64,000 nt of DNA. Source: an uncultured Lachnospiraceae bacterium. GTDB taxonomy: Bacteria > Bacillota > Clostridia > Lachnospirales > Lachnospiraceae. Every line of letters begins with the position of its first letter. Position 1 is the first letter of the stretch. The position numbers were made by a program, and so were the translations under genes. Below the pieces are notes generated by a model. That model saw only the letters and a list, made by a program, of their open reading frames with translations, did not search any database and was not told the origin of the DNA. Location of the stretch: positions 1 to 64,000 of the forward strand of contig CANQNN010000010.1 in assembly GCA_947625205.1 (NCBI GenBank), in the 5' to 3' direction. Positions 17,630 through 26,073 of the stretch are shown piece after piece.

Positions 17630-20176
17630 ATGAAGAAAGCAATCATAAAAGGAATATTTCTCGGTATCATATTTGCGGCATCTCTGATGCTGATCAGTAT
17701 GATAATGAATCAGGGAAATACCGATATGACAACTGAAATGGCGCAATCGTCCTATCCTGTTATCACTCTGTTTGCGCAGGGGCACAGGGTCAATAGTCTG
17801 CACGGATATGCGGAGAGTATGGACTGCGCTCACCTGCGGGACACGGTGCAGCCGGTGGAAAGCGACAGAAAGATCGATGTAAGGCTGGACACATACGGGA
17901 CTGATATCTCGGAAATAGCTTTTGAAGTGAGAAGTATTAACGGAGCGCGTCTTGTGGAAAGTACCGCCGTCCAGGAATATACCAGCACCGATACGGCGAT
18001 AGATTTCAGCATCACGCTGAAGGATCTGATCGATTATGACACGGAGTATATGCTTGTGTTTTTGGTGACGCCCGGCGGCGGGACGCCGATACGGTATTAT
18101 ACGCGCATTGTGCAGAGCGATTCCATGCATGTGCGGGAAAAACTGGATTATATTAAGGATTTTCATGAGAGGACCTTTGATAAAGAGGCGGCGGTGGAAC
18201 TGACGAAATATCTGGAGTCCAACTCTGAAGATGACAACAGCACTTTTCATAAGGTTACGATCCACAGCAGCTTTGATCAGATCACATGGGGTAATCTGAC
18301 TGTCAACGTAATGGCCGAACCGGAAATCTATATCAGGGAATTAACGGAGCAGACAGGCTCTTTCTGCATGGAGTATCCGGCATTTGTCAGGGAGGGAGCA
18401 GAGACTCATTATTACAGAGTCAGCGAGTATTACCGCATCCGGTATACGCCTGACAGAATATATCTGTTGGATTATGAACGGGAGATGGACCAGATATTTG
18501 ACGAGGAGGCAAATGCGCTGATCAACGATAAGATCGTGCTCGGCATTGCCGGCGATGAGGTAACGCTTATGGAAAGCGACGGTGGCAATGTGTTTGCGTA
18601 TACTGTATCCGATAAGCTGTACAGCTATAATGTGACGGACAACAAGCTGATCCGCCTGTTTAGTTTTTACGGCAATACCGAAGACATGCGCGATGTGCGG
18701 AATGCATATGATAAACATGATATCCGTATCCTTTCCGTTGACGAGACCGGTAATGTGATGTTTCTTGTATATGGTTACATGAATAGGGGGCGCCACGAAG
18801 GAAGCGTGGGCGCGGTAGTATATTATTATAACAGTATGGCAAATTCGGTGGAAGAATTGGCCTATATACCCTATGACAGATCGTACGAATTGCTGGCGGC
18901 GGATATTGAGCGGCTTTCGTATGTCAATAAAAACGGCGTTTTCTATTTTATGCTCGAAGGGAGCGTCTATGCTGCTGACCTGCAATCGAAGTCCTGCGAG
19001 GTTGTAGTTTCGGGATTGCAGGAGGACGCCTGCCAGGTATCCGCTTCCAATAAAATGCTGGTATGGCAGAACGGCGGCGACCGGTATTCCGGCACAAGTC
19101 TGACGCTTATGAATCTGAGTACACAGCAGCAGACTACGATAAACGCAGGCCCGGGAGAATATATTTCGGCGCTTGGGTTTATGGAGGAAGATTTGATCTA
19201 TGGTTTGACACGGCAGAGGGATATCGTGGTGAACGGAGCCGGTATCATGACGTTTCCCATGTACTGCATTCGGATCCAGAGTGATACCGGAGGACTGTTG
19301 AAGACTTATCAGAAAGATAACGTATTTGTGACCGATAGCTCAATGGAGGATAATCAGATCACTCTGTCCAGGGTGACATGGAATGAGGAAAGCCAAAGCT
19401 ACGAGGCTGCGGCAGACGATCAGATCATGAGTACCGAACAGGTGAAAACGGGCGTTAATGTTCTGAGTTATGTTGTTACGGAAAATTATGAGACGATATG
19501 TGAGATCGATGTAAAAGATGAAATAGACAGTAAGGGCCTGAAGCTTCTGTCACCCAGGGAAGTGCTTTATGAAGGAAACCGGACGGTAAGCATTCCGGAG
19601 CCGGATCCGACAGGAGAAGCGCATTATTATGTGTATGGCAAACACGGCGTCGAGGACATCAGCGCCGATCCGGGGGAGGCGGTCGGACTCGCGTATCGCA
19701 TTTCGGGGGTCGTGGTGGACGATAACGGAGAATATGTCTGGAGAAGGGTGACCAGAAGCACAAGGAATCAGATCATGGCGATTGAGCCGGATCAGATGTC
19801 CGATGTAAGAAGCGCCCTGGCGGTCTGCCTCGACACCGTATTGAAATATGAAGGCGTATCCAGAAATACACAGCGTTTATTGAACAGCGGAGAATCGGTT
19901 TTTTCCATTTTGGGTTCGCATATGCAGAAGTGTACAATACTGGATCTGTCCGGATGCAATCTGGATTCCGTCTTATATTACGTCAATCAGGATATTCCTG
20001 TGCTGGCGCTGTTGGATGATGGCAGTGCAGTACTGATCGTTGGGTTCAACGAGTTAAATATCGTTGTGATGGACCCAACGACGGGTACACTGTATAAAAA
20101 GGGTATGAACGACTCCACAGAGTGGCTTAATGAGAACGGAAACCGCTTTATCACTTATGTGAGAAACGGTGATTGA
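17630..20176 (+). CDS. Large exported protein with a degenerate C39-like C-terminal domain
   Basis: This 848-aa protein is anchored by one N-terminal helix (about 6-26) with the rest outside the cell. The middle (about 240-620) has repeated beta-type stretches such as YTVSDKLYSYNVTDN and looks like a propeller or beta-rich repeat. The C-terminus (about 725-848) resembles a C39/papain-like domain: SALAVCLDTVLKYEGV aligns with the nucleophile helix and VLIVGFNELNIVVMDPTTG with the His/Asp strands. The Cys and Asp are present, but the catalytic His position is filled by Ala or Ser, so it is probably not a protease and may bind a peptide. The gene follows the methyltransferase by 10 bp. No specific family is recognised. 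Confidence 0.65.
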   Translation: MKKAIIKGIFLGIIFAASLMLISMIMNQGNTDMTTEMAQSSYPVITLFAQGHRVNSLHGYAESMDCAHLRDTVQPVESDRKIDVRLDTYGTDISEIAFEVRSINGARLVESTAVQEYTSTDTAIDFSITLKDLIDYDTEYMLVFLVTPGGGTPIRYYTRIVQSDSMHVREKLDYIKDFHERTFDKEAAVELTKYLESNSEDDNSTFHKVTIHSSFDQITWGNLTVNVMAEPEIYIRELTEQTGSFCMEYPAFVREGAETHYYRVSEYYRIRYTPDRIYLLDYEREMDQIFDEEANALINDKIVLGIAGDEVTLMESDGGNVFAYTVSDKLYSYNVTDNKLIRLFSFYGNTEDMRDVRNAYDKHDIRILSVDETGNVMFLVYGYMNRGRHEGSVGAVVYYYNSMANSVEELAYIPYDRSYELLAADIERLSYVNKNGVFYFMLEGSVYAADLQSKSCEVVVSGLQEDACQVSASNKMLVWQNGGDRYSGTSLTLMNLSTQQQTTINAGPGEYISALGFMEEDLIYGLTRQRDIVVNGAGIMTFPMYCIRIQSDTGGLLKTYQKDNVFVTDSSMEDNQITLSRVTWNEESQSYEAAADDQIMSTEQVKTGVNVLSYVVTENYETICEIDVKDEIDSKGLKLLSPREVLYEGNRTVSIPEPDPTGEAHYYVYGKHGVEDISADPGEAVGLAYRISGVVVDDNGEYVWRRVTRSTRNQIMAIEPDQMSDVRSALAVCLDTVLKYEGVSRNTQRLLNSGESVFSILGSHMQKCTILDLSGCNLDSVLYYVNQDIPVLALLDDGSAVLIVGFNELNIVVMDPTTGTLYKKGMNDSTEWLNENGNRFITYVRNGD

Positions 20177-20203
20177 TTCCTGATGGCACAGGATGGCGGA
20201 CAC

Positions 20204-20722
20204 TTAACCTGCCGGAAATAACTTCGTCCTGTATTTCTGAAGGGCAAAGAGAAGAATCATGCCAAGGATACCGCAGGAGATGACCTCGCCCGCGCCGACG
20301 GTCAGACAGTAGTATCCAAAGCATTGCAGGACGCTCATGCCTTCCATCATAAGACCGTAGCCGTAGATCAGGACAAGAGGTATGATGAGAGAGTTGGCAA
20401 TGATTGGACACACCGGCGCGCACCATTTCTGCCTGCGCAGCGTATAAGTGCCGAGAGCGCCGAGCAGTGTCGCAATGCTGCCAAAAACGATATCGGGCAG
20501 TGCGCAGCCTGTCAGAATATTGCTAAGCAAACATCCGATAAACAATCCGGGAACGGCGGCAGAAGTAAAATAAGGCAGAATCGTGAGGGCTTCCGAGAAA
20601 CGGACCTGGACCGCATAGTTGGCAAGTCCAAAAGCATTGGCGAGAAAAGTCAGTATAACATAGATGGCGGCGATCATAGCCGCCTGGGTGAGAAATAGTA
20701 CATTTCTTTTTTTCATATTCAT
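20204..20722 (-). CDS. queT: QueT family queuosine-precursor transporter
   Basis: This 172-aa protein has five to six membrane helices and the QueT hallmark VRFSEALTILPYF near residue 45. QueT proteins are S components of ECF transporters that import queuosine precursors such as preQ1; they need the shared EcfA/A'/T module encoded elsewhere. A preQ1-I riboswitch lies directly upstream, which supports the substrate. The start ATG 20722 follows AAAGGAG, which sits at the end of the riboswitch. It is convergent with the 848-aa gene, 27 bp apart. Confidence 0.92.
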   Translation of the reverse strand: MNMKKRNVLFLTQAAMIAAIYVILTFLANAFGLANYAVQVRFSEALTILPYFTSAAVPGLFIGCLLSNILTGCALPDIVFGSIATLLGALGTYTLRRQKWCAPVCPIIANSLIIPLVLIYGYGLMMEGMSVLQCFGYYCLTVGAGEVISCGILGMILLFALQKYRTKLFPAG

Positions 20723-20726
20723 TTGT

Positions 20727-20772
20727 CTCCTTTAGTTTTGTTTTACGTGAGGAAGGTCTCGAACTCACGGGA
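20727..20772 (-). promoter_or_regulatory. preQ1-I riboswitch controlling queT
   Basis: Read on the minus strand, a stem CGTGAG/CTCACG encloses a loop starting TTCGAGACC. It is followed by the A-rich tail TAAAACAAAACTAAAGGAG. This is the preQ1 class I layout: a short P1 stem, a GTTCxAG-type loop and an A-rich tail ending in CTAA. The Shine-Dalgarno AAGGAG is the end of the tail, so ligand binding would hide the ribosome binding site. Control is therefore probably translational. Confidence 0.82.
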
Positions 20773-20787
20773 GTCTGTCCAGAATTT

Positions 20788-20815
20788 ATTATACGGTAAA
20801 CGGTAAGATTGTCAA
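20788..20815 (-). promoter_or_regulatory. Consensus sigma-A promoter of queT
   Basis: On the minus strand a perfect TTGACA (20815-20810) and a perfect TATAAT (20793-20788) are spaced by 16 bp. It begins right after the prs terminator and places the riboswitch close to the 5' end of the transcript. Confidence 0.88.
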
Positions 20816-20852
20816 GAAAAGAAGAAAGGGAAACCGGTTAATCCGGTTCCCC
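20816..20852 (-). terminator. Terminator overlapping the prs stop codon
   Basis: On the minus strand GGGGAACCGG and CCGGTTTCCC form a stem (20852-20843 with 20837-20828) with one mismatched or wobble pair, followed by TTTCTTCTTTTCTT. The 5' arm encodes the last three residues of Prs. The queT promoter starts immediately after it, so the two units are tightly packed. Confidence 0.85.
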
Positions 20853-22025
20853 TGCGCGGTATCTTGCCACACTCGACTGAATACGTTCCACAGGATTTAA
20901 AAGATCGCTGATGGACGAGTCGTGGTTTAAGGTGTCGATTATGTAAGCGATGTATTTGCTTAAGTCGCAGTCGATGTACCACTCGCGGCTGAGTAATTCC
21001 GGCGTCTGATAGATCAGGTTGGTAGTCAGTACCCGGGTGATCGTTCCATCGGCATATGCCTTATCGAATTTATCCAGTCCGGCAGTAAACAGACCGAAGG
21101 TGGAAAATACAAAAATCCTGTTTGCCTTACGTTCTTTTAAAGCGGATGCAACTTCAAGCACGCTATCGCCTGATGAGATCATATCATCAATGATGATCAT
21201 GTCCTTATCCTCTACGCTGGAACCTAGGAACTCATGCGCCACGATGGGGTTTCTTCCGTTTACGACCTGTGTATAATCCCGCCTCTTATAAAACATACCC
21301 ATATCAAGACCAAGCACGTTGGCGATATAGATCGCACGGCTCATACCGCCTTCATCCGGACTGATGACCATCATATGATCGGCGTCTATCTCCAGGCCTT
21401 TTACGTGGTTGAGAAGTCCCTTGACAAATTGATAGGCAGGCTGTATCGTCTCAAAACCGTGTAGGGGAATTGCGTTCTGTACACGGGGATCGTGCGCGTC
21501 AAAAGTAATGATGTTGTCTACACCCATATTTACCATTTCCTGCAGTGCGAGGGCACAGTCAAGAGATTCCCTTGCGGTCCGCTTGTGCTGTCGGCTTTCA
21601 TACAGATAGGGCATAATGACGGTGATGCGTCTCGCTTTACCGCCCACCGCTGCGATGATACGCTTCAGGTCCTGATAGTGATCGTCGGGCGACATGTGGT
21701 TCTCATGACCGCACAGCGAATATGTCAGACTGTAGTTTGCCACATCGACCAAAAGATACAGGTCAAAACCGCGGACGGACTGTTTGATCACGCCCTTTGC
21801 TTCACCGGAGCCGAACCGCGGCACGTCCGCTTTAAGTATATAAGAGTCCCGCTGGTAGCCGGAGAAGGCAAGCGAATCCTTGTGCTCGCTCTCCCGCTCG
21901 GTTCTCCATTTAACGAGATAGTAATCGACTTTTTCTCCAAGAGATTTACATCCCTCCATCGGAATGATCCCGAGAGAGCCCACCGGAATGGTTTCCAGAT
22001 TTCTTTTCTCTTCGCGTCTGGTCAT
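20838..22025 (-). CDS. prs: Ribose-phosphate pyrophosphokinase
   Basis: Prs makes PRPP from ribose 5-phosphate and ATP for nucleotide, His and Trp synthesis. The protein is 395 aa, longer than the usual 310-320 because of an N-terminal extension of about 60 aa. The ATP-binding PYLYESRQHKRT, the metal-binding FDAHDPRVQNAI, and the PRPP loop DMIIIDDMISSGDS are present. The motifs differ in detail from classical Prs (for example SRQHKRT), as in the longer Lachnospiraceae form. It follows the helicase loader gene by 10 bp and ends the dnaD-dnaC-prs operon. Confidence 0.92.
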   Translation of the reverse strand: MTRREEKRNLETIPVGSLGIIPMEGCKSLGEKVDYYLVKWRTERESEHKDSLAFSGYQRDSYILKADVPRFGSGEAKGVIKQSVRGFDLYLLVDVANYSLTYSLCGHENHMSPDDHYQDLKRIIAAVGGKARRITVIMPYLYESRQHKRTARESLDCALALQEMVNMGVDNIITFDAHDPRVQNAIPLHGFETIQPAYQFVKGLLNHVKGLEIDADHMMVISPDEGGMSRAIYIANVLGLDMGMFYKRRDYTQVVNGRNPIVAHEFLGSSVEDKDMIIIDDMISSGDSVLEVASALKERKANRIFVFSTFGLFTAGLDKFDKAYADGTITRVLTTNLIYQTPELLSREWYIDCDLSKYIAYIIDTLNHDSSISDLLNPVERIQSSVARYRAGEPD

Positions 22026-22035
22026 GAGAGAGACC

Positions 22036-23007
22036 TCACTTTCTGTTCATCATTCTTTTTTTGTAAATGCGGATATCCGGTCCGGATAACTTGCATAGTA
22101 AATAATTGCTGGATATGCGTGAAAAGATACGCTCGGAATATCGGTTTCTCAATTCTTCCAGAGACAGATTCGTGGATATGACAGTTGATTTCTTGGCTAT
22201 GTGCCGCTCATTTAAAAGGGAAAAGAGCTGGGAGGTCACAAACTGGCTGGTCATTTCCGTTCCCAGATCATCCACAATGAGCAGATCGCACTGATACAAC
22301 TCGCTGTACGCTTCACGAAGCTCCTCTCTGTTCTTGTAATCAAAAGAATTCCTCGACAGTAAATCAAACAGACCGGTCGCGCTAAAGTAAATTACGGAAT
22401 GACCGCTCTCGATCAGTTCCTTGGCGACACAGCCGGATAAAAATGATTTACCCGTACCCACTGTACCATAAAAAAACAGATTATGGTAGTCAGAATTGAA
22501 ATTTTGAATAAATTTCCGGCAGGTATCCACTGCGCTCCTAAAACGCGACAGGTCTTCTCCCTCGTAATATTCATAGGAAAGCGTGTCAAAGTTCTCGGTA
22601 CGGAGCATCTCACGGATATTGGACTGTTCATAGAGGAGAGTGATCATGGCCTGCTTAAAACAATGGCATTTCTGTCCGTTGACATATCCGGTATCCTTGC
22701 AGTCCGGACATTCGTAGACCGGTTCAAGATAATCGGCGGGCAGACCGAAGTCCTCCAGAAGCTGTGCTTTGCGTCCTGACAGCTCGGCCAGGGAATCACG
22801 CAGATCCTCCAGGGCGTCCGAGTCGCCGGCAAGCATTTTTTTGCTCTGTGCAACGCAGACGGAAGCTACGGATTCGTCCAATTCACGGTAAGAAGGTATA
22901 TGGTCATAGACATATGCCAGCCTTTGTTCCGCATCGCGTCTGCTTTTCAGTTGCTTCATCTCATATTGATGGATGATCGTATCATATTGTGCATTTGTCA
23001 GTGACAC
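22036..23007 (-). CDS. DnaC/DnaI-type helicase loader ATPase
   Basis: This 323-aa AAA+ protein of the DnaC/DnaI group would load the replicative helicase at origins and stalled forks. The N-terminal part contains a zinc-finger-like CPDCKDTGYVNGQKCHC (about 115-131), then the ATPase with Walker A YGTVGTGKSF, Walker B LLIVDDLG and a sensor region STNLSLEELRNRYSERIFSR. The zinc site is typical of clostridial and Bacillus DnaI proteins. IstB (transposition helper) has the same ATPase fold but is excluded by the zinc domain and the dnaD neighbour. The dnaD gene lies 23 bp upstream. Confidence 0.9.
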   Translation of the reverse strand: MSLTNAQYDTIIHQYEMKQLKSRRDAEQRLAYVYDHIPSYRELDESVASVCVAQSKKMLAGDSDALEDLRDSLAELSGRKAQLLEDFGLPADYLEPVYECPDCKDTGYVNGQKCHCFKQAMITLLYEQSNIREMLRTENFDTLSYEYYEGEDLSRFRSAVDTCRKFIQNFNSDYHNLFFYGTVGTGKSFLSGCVAKELIESGHSVIYFSATGLFDLLSRNSFDYKNREELREAYSELYQCDLLIVDDLGTEMTSQFVTSQLFSLLNERHIAKKSTVISTNLSLEELRNRYSERIFSRISSNYLLCKLSGPDIRIYKKRMMNRK

Positions 23008-23030
23008 AGCAGCACTCCTTGTCTGTTCTT

Positions 23031-24083
23031 TCAGTTGCTTAACAGCTCCTGCTCTAAAACATCGAAATCATAAGTATTCTGCTTAAACTGGTTGAAGGCA
23101 TTATTGCCTGTCCCGGTTTTGGGAGACCTGGTTTTGCGGTAACGCTCGTCCAGAGGCTGAATATCGCTCTTGTGACGAACACCCGCCTTATACCAGCTGC
23201 TTAGAATACTGTCGGCGTATTCAAAACGGTGTTTATCCGTGGCGAGTACGGTGCGTTCGCAGGCGTCATAGATCACATCGGCGCTGAATCCGTATTCTTT
23301 CATCCAGCGGTTTATGTATGCGGCTTCTGTCCCGGTCGGCGAGCCGTTTTTGCCGAGCGCTTTCATGATATCGTATACGGCTTTGTCGTATTTGCCGGCA
23401 AGCCGTGCGGCCTGTTTGGGGGTGGTGATTCCCTGCTGCGCCCAGCTGATCGCCACTTTTTCTATGTACCGGAGGTCTTTCTTGTCGCGGTCCACACAGT
23501 ACTGGATCAGATAGTCGATCAGATCTTCGGAAAATTCCAGTTTGTCCGAGATAAACAGAATCGTGCGGACCTCATTCGGGCTCAAGGTTTTCTTTAAATA
23601 CTGTTCAGCCACAAAAAGAAGCCTGGCAGTTGCCTCGTTTGATTTAAAAGCCTTCAGTTCGTCCGTTGTATAGTTGGGCTTTACATAAGCGTTATCACTG
23701 GGGAAAATAGGAACCACCGATGCCAGCGGCACCGCGGCCGTCACGGACACTGTGGGAACAGGTACGGCTGCCGGAGCGACCGGAAGCGGTGCAAAGTCCA
23801 TCAGATGAATGCCGGTGACGCCTTTGTGCTCATCGTACTCCAGTGTCAGAAGCTTCTGCTTCTCCCAGTATTTGAGCGCACGCATAACATCCTTCTCGGT
23901 ATAGTTAAACTTGTCTGCAATATCGGAAATACTCGTGGAGAGTCTGGCGCTCATCATACGGATCAGGTATAAATAGATCTTGAGCTGCGCATCGTTGGCC
24001 GCATCCATATATTCATCGATAAAACGGTTGGAAATAACCGTAGAATTAACATAGTTATCCTGATAAATCGTCAAATTACTCAT
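23031..24083 (-). CDS. DnaD/DnaB-type primosome protein
   Basis: This protein of about 350 aa has an N-terminal winged helix (about 10-90, ISDIADKFNYTEKDVMRALKYWEKQKLL) and two DnaB_2/DnaD C-terminal domains (about 155-225 and 235-315), the second ending YADSILSSWYKAG. A Pro/Val-rich linker joins them. Such proteins remodel origin DNA and recruit the helicase loader encoded next. The track start at 24137 is less likely than ATG 24083, which starts MSNLTIYQDNY and has AGGGGTGG upstream. DnaA boxes lie about 130-250 bp before the start. Confidence 0.85.
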   Translation of the reverse strand: MSNLTIYQDNYVNSTVISNRFIDEYMDAANDAQLKIYLYLIRMMSARLSTSISDIADKFNYTEKDVMRALKYWEKQKLLTLEYDEHKGVTGIHLMDFAPLPVAPAAVPVPTVSVTAAVPLASVVPIFPSDNAYVKPNYTTDELKAFKSNEATARLLFVAEQYLKKTLSPNEVRTILFISDKLEFSEDLIDYLIQYCVDRDKKDLRYIEKVAISWAQQGITTPKQAARLAGKYDKAVYDIMKALGKNGSPTGTEAAYINRWMKEYGFSADVIYDACERTVLATDKHRFEYADSILSSWYKAGVRHKSDIQPLDERYRKTRSPKTGTGNNAFNQFKQNTYDFDVLEQELLSN

Positions 24084-24215
24084 ACTAAACCACCCCTGAT
24101 CCACAAAGGAACATAATATGTACTCAAGCGAGTACATGGTGCATTATAGCATAGTGATTTTTAAAATAAAATAGGCAAACTGCCATAAAACAAACAGGGA
24201 TAAAAGTGCGCCCGG

Positions 24216-24335
24216 TGTGGATAACATGAAGCGCGTGATCGGGCATTCCCTTAAATCCGCAAAAAAATTTTACACAGAAATATCCACAGAGCAATGGGGA
24301 TTCTTCCGGACATTGTCTGTGGATATTGTGAATAA
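24216..24335. promoter_or_regulatory. Cluster of DnaA boxes upstream of dnaD
   Basis: One perfect DnaA box, TGTGGATAA (24216-24224), and three with one mismatch lie within 120 bp: ATATCCACA (24280-24288, opposite orientation), TGTGGATAT (24318-24326) and TGTGAATAA (24327-24335). The stretch is A+T-rich and lies between the murC 3' end and dnaD. Since dnaA and dnaN are absent, it is more likely a DnaA-controlled promoter or titration site than oriC. Confidence 0.65.
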
Positions 24336-25715
24336 TTATTTTTGGAGCAGATTTTCACCGATTTTTACTACGTCACCGGCTCCCATAGTTATCAACAGAT
24401 CACCCTTTGTGCAATTTGTCAGAACAAAATTTTGTATTTCTTCAAAAGACGGGAAGTAGTAACATTTATGTCCCAGCTTCTCTATTTCGGCCTGCAGCGT
24501 CTGTGAACTGATCCCCAGCGTATCGGTTTCCCTGGCGGCGTATATGTCGGCCAGAATGACTTCGTCCGCAAGGCAAAGCGCCTCTGCGAATCCGGTCATA
24601 AAGGTCTTTGTACGCGTGTAGGTGTGGGGCTGGAAAATGCACCACAAAGTGTTGTGAGGATAGTTCCTGGCCGCTGTGAGGGCCGCCCGTATCTCGCTGG
24701 GGTGATGCGCATAATCGTCAATGATCGTAAAGCCGTTTAATGTTCCTTTATACTCAAAACGTCTCTCTGTATTTTTGTAATGCTGCAGCGCGCCGGCGCT
24801 TACCCGGACGGGAATGTCCAGCAGATCCGCCAGGGCGATTGCCGCCGTGGCGTTATATACATTGTGTTCTCCGGGGATCTGCAAAGAAAATACTTCTTCT
24901 TTGCGGCCCTTGCGCATAAGATGAAAAGAGGGACAACCGAAGGCGTCACAGGTGATCCGGTCCGGACGGTAATCGCAGTCGTCGCCGCTTCCGAAAGTGA
25001 TGACTTTGCAGGAAAGGTCTGAGGTGATCTCTTTGTAATTATCAATATCGCCGTTAATGATCAACGCGCCGTCTTCCGGGATCAGACGGGCAAATTTATG
25101 AAAGGAATTGCGGATATCTTCAATGTCATGAAAGAAATCCATATGGTCTTCTTCTATATTTAAGATAATGCCGATCTTCGGAAAAAAATCCAAGAAGCTG
25201 TTTGTATATTCGCAGGCCTCCGTCACAAAGCGGTCGGACGAGCCGATACGGAAATTACCGCCGATAGGCTCATAGATCCCACCGATAGACAACGTGGGAT
25301 CATCGCCGCTGTCCAGCAGTATCTGTGATATCATGGAAGTTGTTGTGGTTTTGCCGTGAGTGCCGCTGACGGCAATGGGCATTTTATAATTCCTCATGAT
25401 CTGACCCAGAAGCTGGCCTCTGGTCAGCCTGGCTATGCCGAGCTTAACGGCTGCGATCATTTCCGGATTATCATTCCGTATGGCGCTTGTGTATACGACA
25501 AGATCGATGTCGGCGGTAAGATTATCTTCGCGCTGTCCGTAGTGAATAACGGCGCCCTTTTCCTCCAGCCGTTGAGTCAGCGCAGACGGCGCTCTGTCCG
25601 AGCCGGATATACGGAAGCCCTTGGAGAGCAGAATTTCGGCGAGACCGCTCATGCTGATTCCGCCGATACCTATAAAATATATATGAATCGGATCGTCAAA
25701 ATTGATTTGGTACAT
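24336..25715 (-). CDS. murC: UDP-N-acetylmuramate-L-alanine ligase
   Basis: MurC adds L-Ala to UDP-MurNAc, the first stem-peptide step, using ATP. The protein is about 459 aa. The N-terminal Rossmann domain starts IHIYFIGIGGISMSGLA, the ATP loop is VSGTHGKTTTTSMI, the middle domain has NIEEDHMDFF, and the C-terminal domain has DDYAHHPSEIRAAL, a MurC signature. The track start at 25784 is replaced by ATG 25715, which starts MYQINFDDP and has AAGGAGA eight bases upstream. In many Firmicutes MurC is near division genes; here its neighbours are primosome genes. Confidence 0.96.
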   Translation of the reverse strand: MYQINFDDPIHIYFIGIGGISMSGLAEILLSKGFRISGSDRAPSALTQRLEEKGAVIHYGQREDNLTADIDLVVYTSAIRNDNPEMIAAVKLGIARLTRGQLLGQIMRNYKMPIAVSGTHGKTTTTSMISQILLDSGDDPTLSIGGIYEPIGGNFRIGSSDRFVTEACEYTNSFLDFFPKIGIILNIEEDHMDFFHDIEDIRNSFHKFARLIPEDGALIINGDIDNYKEITSDLSCKVITFGSGDDCDYRPDRITCDAFGCPSFHLMRKGRKEEVFSLQIPGEHNVYNATAAIALADLLDIPVRVSAGALQHYKNTERRFEYKGTLNGFTIIDDYAHHPSEIRAALTAARNYPHNTLWCIFQPHTYTRTKTFMTGFAEALCLADEVILADIYAARETDTLGISSQTLQAEIEKLGHKCYYFPSFEEIQNFVLTNCTKGDLLITMGAGDVVKIGENLLQK

Positions 25716-26073
25716 AAATAATGTCTCCTTGCTTTCATCTTTACCAATCAATAGTATTATACTCATTTCGCATGAAAAAACCAATCCTGTTTATTTAAAA
25801 AGGCGGGAAAACAGACCGGAAAGATGCGTTTCGTGACATCCTACAGAAAAAATATAGTTTCATATCATACAAAATATGTTAAATATTAACAAATATATTG
25901 AAAACAACAACAAAATATTGTATATTATTAACACAAGAAAGAGGATGGAAACGGAATAAATTTGTAAATAATATTCACTTTCCCGTTGGACTGTGATATA
26001 ATTATAGAACAAACTAATTATTGACTGTATTTATATTTCATATACAAATTTTTAGAAACAAGAGGTGATAAGG
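25716..26073 (+). promoter_or_regulatory. Divergent intergenic region murC/glgC with two candidate glgC promoters
   Basis: This 358-bp A+T-rich gap has no ORF worth calling. Two sigma-A-like promoters point to glgC: TTGAAA (25898-25903) with TATATT (25921-25926), and TTCACT (25974-25979) with TATAAT (25997-26002); both have 17-bp spacers. A poly-A/T-rich stretch upstream could act as an UP element. Confidence 0.6.

Noticed and set aside
24216-24335. Chromosomal origin of replication
   Set aside because: DnaA boxes are present, but dnaA, dnaN, rpmH and similar genes are absent from the neighbourhood; a DnaA-regulated promoter is simpler.
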